Source: an uncultured Opitutia bacterium (GTDB lineage Bacteria; Verrucomicrobiota; Verrucomicrobiia; Opitutales; Opitutaceae). Taken from it: DNA of 35,786 nt. A program made the translations under genes and the position numbers. Positions within the stretch are counted from its first letter, which is position 1; the number at the start of each line of letters is the position of its first letter. The stretch lies in contig CAIUOU010000085.1 of the NCBI GenBank assembly GCA_903900845.1, positions 1-35,786 of the forward strand, given 5' to 3'. The notes under the pieces are model-generated. The model saw only the letters and a program-made list of their open reading frames with translations, ran no database searches and was not told where the DNA came from. Below are positions 1 through 7,384 of this stretch, piece after piece.

Positions 1-832
1 GCGCATCGACGGGCACAGCTTCAGCGCCGCCGCCCACGCCTACGACATCTTCGAGCACGGGGGTGACTGGTGGCTGCGGGACAAACTGGAGCACGCCGCC
101 TTCACCCACACATCCACGGAAATGGCGCGACGCGCCCTCATTGAGCGCGGCCTCCCTGCGGAAAAGATCGTTTGCATCCGCCGCGGCCTCGACCGGCTGC
201 CCGCCTTGAAACCGCTGCGGCCCGGACGGCAACCGCTGCACTTGGTGAGCGTCGCCCGGCTGGTCGAGAAAAAGGGCCTCGACCACCAGCTGCGCATCCA
301 CGCCGCCCTGCGCGCCGCTGGAATCCCTTTCTCCGCGCGGATCATTGGTGACGGCCCTCTGCGCCAGGAACTGGAGAGCCTCGCGGGCCGTCTGGGCGTC
401 GCCGCTGATGTCACCTTCACCGGCCACCTGCCCCAGCACGAGGTCTGGAACCAGCTGGCTTGGGCCGACGTGCTCCTCCACACCGGCGTGATCGCGCCAA
501 GCGGCGATCGAGACGGCTTGCCCAACGTCCTTCCGGAGGCGATGTCGGCCGGCGTTCTCGTGGTCACCTCCCCGGCTGCCGCGACCACGGAGGCCGTCAC
601 CCAAGGCGTGACCGGTTTCGTCATCCCCGTGGAAAACACCGCCGACTGGGTGTCGGCGCTGCAACGTCTCGCGCTCGAGGACCCCTTGGCCGAGCGTCTG
701 CGCGAAGCGGCCCGCCGCTGGGTCGAGTCGAATTTCGACGCCCACCGCAACGCGGCGCGCTTGCTCGCAAAATTCCACGAGCACGCCCCGCGGCGATCTC
801 CGGGGCCGGCGGTCGCGACGCCGGTGCCATGA
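1..832 (+). CDS. Glycosyltransferase, GT4 family (5' end outside the window)
   Basis: The reading frame is open from base 2 and has no start inside the window, so the N-terminal part is missing. What remains is the nucleotide-sugar-binding C-terminal half of a GT-B fold enzyme: a beta strand followed by VARLVEKKGLDHQLRI, then IIGDGPLRQELE, and the family motif DGLPNVLPEAMSAG with a later conserved Glu in TTEAV. Enzymes of this family move a sugar from an activated donor to a lipid, polysaccharide or small acceptor in the cytoplasm. The acceptor cannot be read from the sequence. The stop codon overlaps the start of the next glycosyltransferase (ATGA at 829-832), so the two are probably co-translated and work in one surface-polysaccharide or glycolipid pathway. 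An internal ATG at 122 is not a plausible start because conserved sequence (HAYDIFEHGG) lies upstream. Confidence 0.9.
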   Translation, partial: RIDGHSFSAAAHAYDIFEHGGDWWLRDKLEHAAFTHTSTEMARRALIERGLPAEKIVCIRRGLDRLPALKPLRPGRQPLHLVSVARLVEKKGLDHQLRIHAALRAAGIPFSARIIGDGPLRQELESLAGRLGVAADVTFTGHLPQHEVWNQLAWADVLLHTGVIAPSGDRDGLPNVLPEAMSAGVLVVTSPAAATTEAVTQGVTGFVIPVENTADWVSALQRLALEDPLAERLREAARRWVESNFDAHRNAARLLAKFHEHAPRRSPGPAVATPVP

Positions 833-1884
833 TCTATCTCGACACGACAAAGTCGTCCGATGCGCGGCACCGCTCAGGGCTTACCCGCGTCACCTCCCGG
901 CTCGCCGCAGCCCTGGGCGACTCAGCCCGGCCGGCACGCTGGGATGAGCGGAAGCGGGTCTTTGTCGACGAAGGGGGCGTGGTTCCAGGGCAGGATGACT
1001 GGCTGCTCACGGCCGAGCTTTTTTCGGAGGAAGAGCGTCCAGGACTAGGCGAGTTTCTCGCCGGACAGACCTGCCGAAAGGCGGCGATTTTCCACGACGC
1101 CATTCCGCTTCGCTTCCCGCACACCACCTGGCCCCGGAGCGTCTCCCGTCATCCCGGCTATCTGAAGTTATTGGCAGGTTTCGACCGGATCCGGGCGGTT
1201 TCGGGTGCGAGCCGGGACGAACTGACCGGCTACTGGCGCTGGCTGGGCCTCGAATCATCGCCGCCGGTCGGTGTGCTCGCACTGGGGGCGGATTTTGACG
1301 GCACCCCGCGCGTCACCTCGGCACGACCGCGCACGCGCAACCTCGTCTGCACCGGAATCATTGAGCCGCGCAAAAACCAAGGGTTCCTGCTCGAGGTGTG
1401 CGTGCGGCTCTGGCGGGAGGGTGTCGATTTCCAGCTCCACCTGGTAGGCCGGGTTAACCCTCACTTCGGGGAGCCTGTCCGGCGCCGCGCCCGGGAAGTC
1501 GCCCGCGAGTTCCCGGGCCGGCTCATCCATCATGAGGGACTCGCCGATGACGGCCTGGCCCGGTTGCTGGAGTCGGCGCGGGCGACGATATTCCCGACCC
1601 TCGCGGAAGGCTGCGGACTGCCTCTATTGGAATCCCTCTGGCGGGGCACACCCTGCGTGTGCAGCGACCTGCCGGTGCTGCGCGAGAACGCGGACCCCGG
1701 GGGCTGCATCCCGGTCACGGCCGGGGATCCGGAAGCCTGGACGCGGGCCCTGCGCCGTATCCTGACCGACGATGCGCACCACGAGGCCCTGGTGCGCGAG
1801 ACGCTGGCGCGCCCCCTGCCCCGCTGGGACGAAGCCGCCTCGGACCTTCGCGCGGAACTTTCCGCGGGGACCCGAACGCCCTAG
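829..1884 (+). CDS. Glycosyltransferase, GT4 family
   Basis: The protein has 351 residues. The C-terminal half shows the GT4 layout: CTGIIEPRKNQGFLLE at about 175-189, LHLVGR at 204-208 and the donor-binding motif TLAEGCGLPLLESLWRGTP at about 257-275. The N-terminal half (MIYLDTTKSS...) is the less conserved acceptor domain, with IFHDAIPLRFP at about 87-97. The start was chosen at 829 because its ATG overlaps the upstream stop (ATGA) and gives a full-length GT-B protein; the same frame is open further upstream but overlaps the preceding gene. Its role is inferred to be assembly of a surface glycan together with the upstream enzyme; donor and acceptor are unknown. Its TAG stop shares bases with the stop of the convergent gene. 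Confidence 0.88.
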   Translation: MIYLDTTKSSDARHRSGLTRVTSRLAAALGDSARPARWDERKRVFVDEGGVVPGQDDWLLTAELFSEEERPGLGEFLAGQTCRKAAIFHDAIPLRFPHTTWPRSVSRHPGYLKLLAGFDRIRAVSGASRDELTGYWRWLGLESSPPVGVLALGADFDGTPRVTSARPRTRNLVCTGIIEPRKNQGFLLEVCVRLWREGVDFQLHLVGRVNPHFGEPVRRRAREVAREFPGRLIHHEGLADDGLARLLESARATIFPTLAEGCGLPLLESLWRGTPCVCSDLPVLRENADPGGCIPVTAGDPEAWTRALRRILTDDAHHEALVRETLARPLPRWDEAASDLRAELSAGTRTP

Positions 1885-2555
1885 CGGGTCGTCACGCCCT
1901 TGACCGCGGCGCCCGCCGCTCCGGGAACGGCGCCGCGTTTACCCTCGAGCGTGGTGATGGCGCCCTCGCGAACCGCCTTAACCGCGGGCGAACTCTGCGG
2001 AATCTCGATATTGGTCTCCAACTTGGAGTCAGTGCCGATGTGCTCCGAGGCGACGGTGGCCAGCAGCGGCATCGCGGCCTCCATGCGGCCGGTGACGCCG
2101 CGGATGGCCACGCGAACGTCCCAGATCTCGGGCCCGGCGCTTTTCTCGAGGGAGCGAGTCGGGTTGGTGCGCGCCGAAAGCTGGAGGAAGGTTTCGCGGG
2201 AGGCGGCCTCGACGCGCGGGGTGGTGTCGACGCCGAAGCCCACCTCGATGAACAGATCCGGCGCGGCGTTACCGGGCGCCTCGAACATCCCGCGGCCCGC
2301 GAGCGCCGCGTCGACGCACGCCTTGATCACGGAGATTTGCTCCTGCGCGTTGGCGACCGCTGATTTTCGCGCGATCAGCCGGTAGGAAAGGCCGGATAAC
2401 TTCTGCTCGAGGCCGGGGGCCGCGATCGCGTCGACGAGCACGCGATGCTTCGGCAGGAAGATGTTATTACAGCCAGCCAGCGGCAGCAGCACGAGGGCCA
2501 CGCACCCCGCGCGGACCGCGAACGGAACGGGCAAGCGGGAGGCGATCGTCTTCAT
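1881..2555 (-). CDS. Predicted lipoprotein of unknown function
   Basis: The protein has 224 residues and begins with a classic lipoprotein signal: MKTIASR, a hydrophobic stretch and LPLAGC with the lipidated Cys at 29. The mature part starts NNIFLPKHRVLVDAIAAPG and contains GLSYRLIARKSAV, a pattern reminiscent of small outer-membrane lipoproteins such as the DUF4136 group, but the match is too weak to name. The C-terminus is rich in Ala, Gly and Val and probably unstructured. I chose ATG 2555 over the longer frame because it places the signal peptide at the N-terminus. It lies 57 bases downstream of ptsI on the same strand and could be co-transcribed. It is tail-to-tail with the glycosyltransferase, with stop codons sharing CTAG. 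Confidence 0.72.
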   Translation of the reverse strand: MKTIASRLPVPFAVRAGCVALVLLPLAGCNNIFLPKHRVLVDAIAAPGLEQKLSGLSYRLIARKSAVANAQEQISVIKACVDAALAGRGMFEAPGNAAPDLFIEVGFGVDTTPRVEAASRETFLQLSARTNPTRSLEKSAGPEIWDVRVAIRGVTGRMEAAMPLLATVASEHIGTDSKLETNIEIPQSSPAVKAVREGAITTLEGKRGAVPGAAGAAVKGVTTR

Positions 2556-2612
2556 TCTCAGGCAACGGGGTAACGGCTTCCCGCGGTTTCGCAAACGTGG
2601 CCGGGCATGGGC

Positions 2613-4379
2613 TCAGTCGAGGCGCACGCGCGCCCGGTAGAACGCGTCGCACCGCGCGTAGATCTCAGCCGGCGAGGAAAGCCCCATGGCCTCCTCCGCC
2701 AGGGCGCGGGCGTCGGCCAGGGACATCGAACGGACCAGGTATTTGACCGACGGCAGCCAAGCGGGGGTCATGCTGAGGCTGTCAACCCCTAGCCCGAGTA
2801 GCAGCGGGGCGAAAACGGGGTCGCCGGCCATCTCCCCGCAAACCCCGACCGGCACCTTGTGACGGTGGGCCTCGGTGATGATGTGGCGGAGCGTGCGCAG
2901 CACGGCGGGATGGGTGGGCTCGTAGAGATGGGCGATCCGGTCATTGCCCCGATCGATCGCGAGCGTGTACTGGATGAGGTCGTTGGTGCCGATGCTGAAG
3001 AAGGCCGATTGCCGCGCGATCAGATCCGTGGTGTAGGCGGCGCTCGGGATCTCGATCATCGCGCCGACCTCGAGCGCGGGGTCGAAAGGAACGCCCCGCG
3101 CGCGCAGTTCCGAGCGGCACTCCTCGAGGATGGCGTTGGCCCGCGCCATCTCGTCGGCCCCGCTGATCATGGGGTACATCATCCTCACCTTGCCGAAGGC
3201 GCTCGCGCGCAGGATCGCCCGCAGCTGGTCCTTGAAAACTTCGCGGTTCTCGAGGCACCAGCGGATCGCGCGAAACCCCATGAACGGATTGCTCTCGTGC
3301 GGAAAGAGGGACGCGTTCCCGGCGATCGGCTTGTCGCCGCCAAGGTCGAGCGTGCGGATGACCACCGGGCTAGGCGCCAGCGACTCCACGACGCGCCGGT
3401 AATCCTCGAATTGCTCCTCCTCGGTGGGCGCGCGCCCGAGGTTCAGGAACAGAAACTCCGTGCGGTACAAACCCACGCCGTCGGCGTGCGCCTCGCGCAC
3501 CTTACCCACCTCGTCGGACTTCTCGATGTTGGCCAGCAGCGTGATCCCCACCCCGTCGAGCGTGACCGCCGGCAGCCGCACGGCGTCCAGCAGGCGAGCC
3601 TCGAACGATTTTTTGCGCTCCTGGATCTTGCCGTAGCGGAACAGCGTGCTCTCGGACGGGTTGACGATCACCACCCCGTCGTAGCCGTCGATGAGGGCCC
3701 AAGCCCCGTCCCGCACCCGGCGCGTGAGGTCGCGCACGCCGACCACCGCCGGCACCTTCATCGAGCGGGCGACGATCACGGCGTGGCTGGTCTTGCTCCC
3801 GGAGTCGGTGACGAGCGCGAGCGCGGAGGAGCGATCGAGGGAGGCCGACTCGGATGGCGTGATGTCGGCGGCGACCACGATCCGCCGGTCGGCGAGCTTG
3901 TTCAGCGAGCTTTCCTCCTGCCCGAGCAGGTTGCGCAGGACTCGCTGGGTGACGTCGCGCAGGTCACCGGCGCGCTCCCGCAGATATTCGTCGTCGATCT
4001 CGGAGAAAGCCTGGACGTAACGCGTGGATACGCGGTGGAAGCAGGTCTCGATGTTGCGGCCGGTCGACTCAAACTCGCGGATCGTCTCCCCGATCAGCGC
4101 CTCGTCCTCGAGCACCATGAGGTGGGCGTCAAAGATCGCAGCCTCCTCGGGGCCGATGTTGCGCTCCACCTCGCTCTTGGTGCGCGCGACCTGCTGCCGC
4201 GTGAGCACCAGCGCGCGGTCGAACCGCGCGACCTCGTCGATCCGCTTCTCGACCTCGACCTGGTAGTCGGGGACCTGGACCTCGTTCTGGAGATACAGAA
4301 AAATCTGCCCATACGCGATCCCCTGCGAGGCGGCGATGCCTTGCACGGTGAACTCGTTTCTGGAGGCGGAGTCGGGCAC
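2613..4379 (-). CDS. ptsI: Phosphoenolpyruvate-protein phosphotransferase (PTS enzyme I)
   Basis: Enzyme I takes phosphate from phosphoenolpyruvate onto a histidine and passes it to HPr, starting the cytoplasmic sugar phosphotransferase chain. The 588-residue product is close to the usual length of about 575. The phospho-histidine motif GSKTSHAVIVARSM places His at 199, and the C-terminal PEP-binding barrel shows R342 in VIRTLDLGGDKP, EVGAMIEIPSAA at 437-448, FFSIGTNDLIQYTLAIDR and the catalytic Cys514 in GVCGEMAGD. All key residues are present, so it should be active. The start at 4379 is GTG without a clear Shine-Dalgarno sequence; a second GTG eleven codons in is possible. No HPr (ptsH) or enzyme II gene is in the window. 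It follows ispE on the same strand after 63 bases. Confidence 0.95.
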   Translation of the reverse strand: MPDSASRNEFTVQGIAASQGIAYGQIFLYLQNEVQVPDYQVEVEKRIDEVARFDRALVLTRQQVARTKSEVERNIGPEEAAIFDAHLMVLEDEALIGETIREFESTGRNIETCFHRVSTRYVQAFSEIDDEYLRERAGDLRDVTQRVLRNLLGQEESSLNKLADRRIVVAADITPSESASLDRSSALALVTDSGSKTSHAVIVARSMKVPAVVGVRDLTRRVRDGAWALIDGYDGVVIVNPSESTLFRYGKIQERKKSFEARLLDAVRLPAVTLDGVGITLLANIEKSDEVGKVREAHADGVGLYRTEFLFLNLGRAPTEEEQFEDYRRVVESLAPSPVVIRTLDLGGDKPIAGNASLFPHESNPFMGFRAIRWCLENREVFKDQLRAILRASAFGKVRMMYPMISGADEMARANAILEECRSELRARGVPFDPALEVGAMIEIPSAAYTTDLIARQSAFFSIGTNDLIQYTLAIDRGNDRIAHLYEPTHPAVLRTLRHIITEAHRHKVPVGVCGEMAGDPVFAPLLLGLGVDSLSMTPAWLPSVKYLVRSMSLADARALAEEAMGLSSPAEIYARCDAFYRARVRLD

Positions 4380-4442
4380 AGGTTTGCAGCGACGAGGGGT
4401 AACCGCCGCCGGGACATAATAACCGTCCGTCTCCGAAACCGG

Positions 4443-5438
4443 TCAATGCCGATTCTGAAGTTCGCTTCCGCCGACCGTGATCCTCGCCTCTCGCACAAAC
4501 GCCGATGCACCCCATTCCCGCCGCACGAGGGCCGCGGCCGGTGCGGCATCCACCGCCTCGGGCAGCAAAGCGAAGCATGCGCTGCCGCTCCCGCTCATCC
4601 CCGCCGCCCACCCGTATTCCGAGCGCAACCGCTCCAGCAGCAGCGGCAAAGCCGGAAATTTCCGAAAGGCCGGCGCCTCGAGACTGTTGAACAGCAGCCC
4701 CTCGGCGCCGATCTGGTCGTCGGCCGTCCAAGTCCTCAAGCGCTTCTCCGCCTCACGCGCCGACAGGTAGGATCCCGGCGCTCCCGCCGCCAGCCGGCCG
4801 TACGCCCAAGGGGTCGAGATGCCGAATCCGGGCTTGAACACCAGCACCCGGCGACCGGCCAGACGAGCGGTCGCGCGCGCCGGAAGCGCTTCCAGACACT
4901 CCCCTCGTCCGCGCATGACCAGGGGCCCGCCGGCGAGAAAGAGAGGACAATCCGAGCCCACCGTCGCCGCCGCCGCGGCGAGCCGGCTTCCGTCCAGCGC
5001 GAATTTCTCCCCGGCCAGACGATTGAGCGCGAGCAGCGCCGCCGCCGCGTCACTGCTTCCTCCGCCGAGACCGGCGCCCGCGGGGATGTGTTTGGAAAGG
5101 ACAAACCTCGCACCGCCGCGCCAGCCGCTGGCGTCCGCGAAGGCGCGCGCGGCCTTGAGCACCAGATTGGACTCATCGGCGGGCACCGAAGGGTCGTCAC
5201 ACGAAAGCTCCATCCGCCCGGCCGGGGCGACTTGAAGCGTGTCGCCAAAGTCCAGCGTCACCACGACGGAGACCAAGTCATGAAAACCGTCCGACCGCCT
5301 TCCGGTCACGGCGAGGAATAGGTTGAGCTTGGCGGGAGCGGGGATCGCGAGCGGTTCCACGGCGTCTGGCAGGAAGCAGAAACGGCGAGCGGAAGCCAGT
5401 TCCGAGGCCTTCGCGCGAAACCGGACTTTTGTCTTCAT
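4443..5438 (-). CDS. ispE: 4-diphosphocytidyl-2-C-methyl-D-erythritol kinase
   Basis: IspE phosphorylates the 2-hydroxyl of 4-diphosphocytidyl-2-C-methyl-D-erythritol, the fourth step of the MEP route to isoprenoid precursors. This is a GHMP kinase: PAKLNLFLAVTGRRSDGFHDL holds the catalytic Lys37, the ATP loop PAGAGLGGGSSDAAAAL is at 119-135, GSDCPLFL holds Asp163, and the third motif MSGSGSACFALL lies near 281-292. The 331 residues exceed the usual 280-310 because of about 28 N-terminal residues before APAKLN. ATG 5438 has AGGA upstream at a slightly long spacing; a GTG at 5360 (VEPLAIPAPAKLN) is an alternative start. The gene is divergent from pyrF with only 32 bases between, and close to ispD and ispF, which act just before and after it. 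Confidence 0.94.
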   Translation of the reverse strand: MKTKVRFRAKASELASARRFCFLPDAVEPLAIPAPAKLNLFLAVTGRRSDGFHDLVSVVVTLDFGDTLQVAPAGRMELSCDDPSVPADESNLVLKAARAFADASGWRGGARFVLSKHIPAGAGLGGGSSDAAAALLALNRLAGEKFALDGSRLAAAAATVGSDCPLFLAGGPLVMRGRGECLEALPARATARLAGRRVLVFKPGFGISTPWAYGRLAAGAPGSYLSAREAEKRLRTWTADDQIGAEGLLFNSLEAPAFRKFPALPLLLERLRSEYGWAAGMSGSGSACFALLPEAVDAAPAAALVRREWGASAFVREARITVGGSELQNRH

Positions 5439-5470
5439 TCGCGCCGTTTCCTAGGACTAAGTGATCGGGC

Positions 5471-6169
5471 ATGGCTTGTGAACTGATCCTTGTTCTCGAC
5501 GCCCAGTCGCCCCGTGAGGTCGCGCCGGTGCTACGGCAGCTCCAAGGGACGGTGACTTGGGTGAAAGTCGGCCTAGAGATGTACACGGCCTGCGGTCCCG
5601 ACGCCGTGCGCGAGATCGCGGACCAGGGGTTTAAGGTGTTCCTCGACCTGAAGCTCCACGACATCCCCAACACCGTCGCCAAGTCCGTCGAGTCAGCCTC
5701 CAGGCTCCCTGTCGGCATGCTTACGCTGCACACCGGCGGCGGGCGCGAGATGATGCAGTGGGCCGTGAAGGCGCAACACACCCACGCCCCGGACCTGCTG
5801 CTGCTCGGGGTCACCGTGCTCACCTCGATGAGCGCCGCCGGCCTCGCCGAGACCGGCGTCACCGGATCCCCCGAGGACCAGGTCGTGCGGCTCGGCCGAC
5901 TCGCGGCCGAATCCGGGCTTCGCGGCCTCGTCTGCTCGCCGCTTGAACTCGGCCCCCTGCGCGCCGTGCTGCCGCCCGACATGTCCCTCGTCACACCCGG
6001 CATCCGCCCCCGCGACGCCAAGGCCGACGACCAGACGCGCATCATGACACCCGGCGACGCGGCGCGCGCCGGCGCCCGCTACATCGTGGTGGGCCGGCCG
6101 ATCTTCCGCGCCCCCGAGCCGGCGGCCGCGGCCCGAGCCATTCTCGCGGAACTGGCTGCGGCCGGCTGA
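5471..6169 (+). CDS. pyrF: Orotidine 5'-phosphate decarboxylase
   Basis: PyrF decarboxylates orotidine 5'-phosphate to UMP, the last step of de novo pyrimidine synthesis. The 232-residue product is the normal bacterial length. The catalytic set is intact: Asp10 in ILVLDAQS, Lys32 in WVKVGLEMY, and Asp59-Lys61-Asp64 in FLDLKLHDIPNTVAKSV. The phosphate-binding end is seen in TPGIRPRDAKADDQTRIMTP and YIVVGRPIF. A short AGGA lies upstream of ATG 5471. The gene heads a plus-strand run with ispD (16 bases downstream) and ispF; UMP supply feeds CTP, which IspD consumes, so the pairing makes metabolic sense, although that link is inference. Confidence 0.96.
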   Translation: MACELILVLDAQSPREVAPVLRQLQGTVTWVKVGLEMYTACGPDAVREIADQGFKVFLDLKLHDIPNTVAKSVESASRLPVGMLTLHTGGGREMMQWAVKAQHTHAPDLLLLGVTVLTSMSAAGLAETGVTGSPEDQVVRLGRLAAESGLRGLVCSPLELGPLRAVLPPDMSLVTPGIRPRDAKADDQTRIMTPGDAARAGARYIVVGRPIFRAPEPAAAARAILAELAAAG

Positions 6170-6185
6170 AAATACCGCCTCTTCC

Positions 6186-6881
6186 ATGGCCCGCACCGCC
6201 GCCATCCTCCTAGCCGCCGGCAGCGGCTCGCGCATGGGCGGCGCTGTGGCCGACAAGGTACTCGCGCGCCTGGGCGGCCTTCCCGTTTTCTCCTGGTCGG
6301 CGGCGGCCTTCATGCGCAGCGGGGTGGCGGATCTCTACGTCGTCGTCCACCGCGACCAGCGCCAGATGCTGGAGCTATCGGCCCTCGCGCCGACCCCGTG
6401 CCTGCTGGTGCGCGGCGGCAAGGACAGGCAGGACTCGGTGCTCAACGCCCTCCGCGCGCTGCCCGACGACATCGGCTTCGTGTTCATCCATGACTGTGCC
6501 CGGCCGCTCGTGCGTCCCGAACAGCTCGCGGCCTTGCACCGGATCGTCCGCCGCGAGCACGCGGTGGTGCTGGCGCACCGGGTGGTCGACACCATCAAGG
6601 AGCACCGTCTCACCTCCGGTGGCGGCAGCCGGCTGCGGACCCTCGATCGCTCGCGGCTCTGGGCGATGGAAACACCGCAGGTTTTCTCCCGTGACCTGAT
6701 CACCCGCGCCTATGCGCGCGTTGCGGAGCGCGGCCGCCGCATCACCGATGACGCGCAGGCGGTCGAGGAACTGGGGCACGCCGTGGCGCTGCTGGAAAAC
6801 GACCGCCCGAACCCGAAGCTCACGACGCCCGCGGACCTGCCGCACCTCGAGTTTCTGCTGGCCCGGGAGAAGAACCCCTGA
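6186..6881 (+). CDS. ispD: 2-C-methyl-D-erythritol 4-phosphate cytidylyltransferase
   Basis: IspD joins CTP and methylerythritol 4-phosphate to give CDP-methylerythritol, the third step of the MEP pathway. The 231-residue product has the nucleotidyltransferase N-terminus AILLAAGSGSRMGG with Arg16, followed by ADKVLARLGG with Lys24; the usual Pro before this Lys is Asp here. Further motifs are GGKDRQDSVLNAL, FIHDCARPLVRPE at 100-112, VVDTIKEH, METPQVFSRDLI, ITDDAQAVEELG and NPKLTTPADL. All substrate-binding elements are present. It lies 16 bases after pyrF and 23 bases before ispF, so one transcript is likely. Confidence 0.95.
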   Translation: MARTAAILLAAGSGSRMGGAVADKVLARLGGLPVFSWSAAAFMRSGVADLYVVVHRDQRQMLELSALAPTPCLLVRGGKDRQDSVLNALRALPDDIGFVFIHDCARPLVRPEQLAALHRIVRREHAVVLAHRVVDTIKEHRLTSGGGSRLRTLDRSRLWAMETPQVFSRDLITRAYARVAERGRRITDDAQAVEELGHAVALLENDRPNPKLTTPADLPHLEFLLAREKNP

Positions 6882-6904
6882 CGCGCCGCCGGCGCTTCGA
6901 CTCC

Positions 6905-7384
6905 ATGGATTTCCGCATCGGCCACGGCTACGATATCCACCGCCTCGTCGCGGGCCGCCCGCTTGTCCTCGGCGGCGTGAGGTTCGACACCGACTATGGT
7001 CTGGAAGGGCACAGCGACGCCGACTGCGCGACCCACGCCGTTTGCGACGCGCTGCTGGGGGCCGCAGGGCTGCCGGACATCGGCCATTTCTTTCCTAACA
7101 CCGACCCGGCATACCGCGGCATCGACTCGCAGGTGCTGCTGGCCCGGGTCTGCGCCGAACTGCGGCAGCGCGGTTTCGAACCGTCCAATCTCGACGTGAG
7201 CATCATCGCAGAGAAACCGCGCATCCTGCCGCGGATCGCGGTAATGAAGGCGGCCCTTGCCCGCTCGACGGGCCTGTCGGCGGACCGCATCGGCCTGAAA
7301 GCCACCACCAACGAGGGCGTGGGCGAAATCGGGCGCGGCGCCGCGATCGCCGCCCACGCGGTCGCCCTGATCCAACGCGCATGA
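6905..7384 (+). CDS. ispF: 2-C-methyl-D-erythritol 2,4-cyclodiphosphate synthase
   Basis: IspF cyclises the product of IspE and releases CMP. The 159-residue chain matches the family length. Metal ligands are visible at the N-terminus: RIGHGYDIHRL gives Asp10 and His12, and EGHSDADCATHAVCDALLGA gives His44. The loop LPDIGHFFPNTDP and the C-terminal signature KATTNEGVGEIGRGAAIAAHAV are typical, with the usual Leu/Phe positions slightly altered. It functions as a trimer in the cytoplasm. The stop codon overlaps the start of the next gene (ATGA at 7381-7384), coupling an isoprenoid enzyme to a peptide-binding lipoprotein, a junction with no obvious metabolic reason. Confidence 0.96.
   Translation: MDFRIGHGYDIHRLVAGRPLVLGGVRFDTDYGLEGHSDADCATHAVCDALLGAAGLPDIGHFFPNTDPAYRGIDSQVLLARVCAELRQRGFEPSNLDVSIIAEKPRILPRIAVMKAALARSTGLSADRIGLKATTNEGVGEIGRGAAIAAHAVALIQRA

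Noticed and set aside
2859-5321. An 820-codon open frame on the plus strand opposite ptsI and ispE.
   Set aside because: It is a mirror effect of GC-rich codons. The product is Arg/Asp/Val/His-rich without any family pattern, while the minus strand carries two full enzymes with intact active sites.
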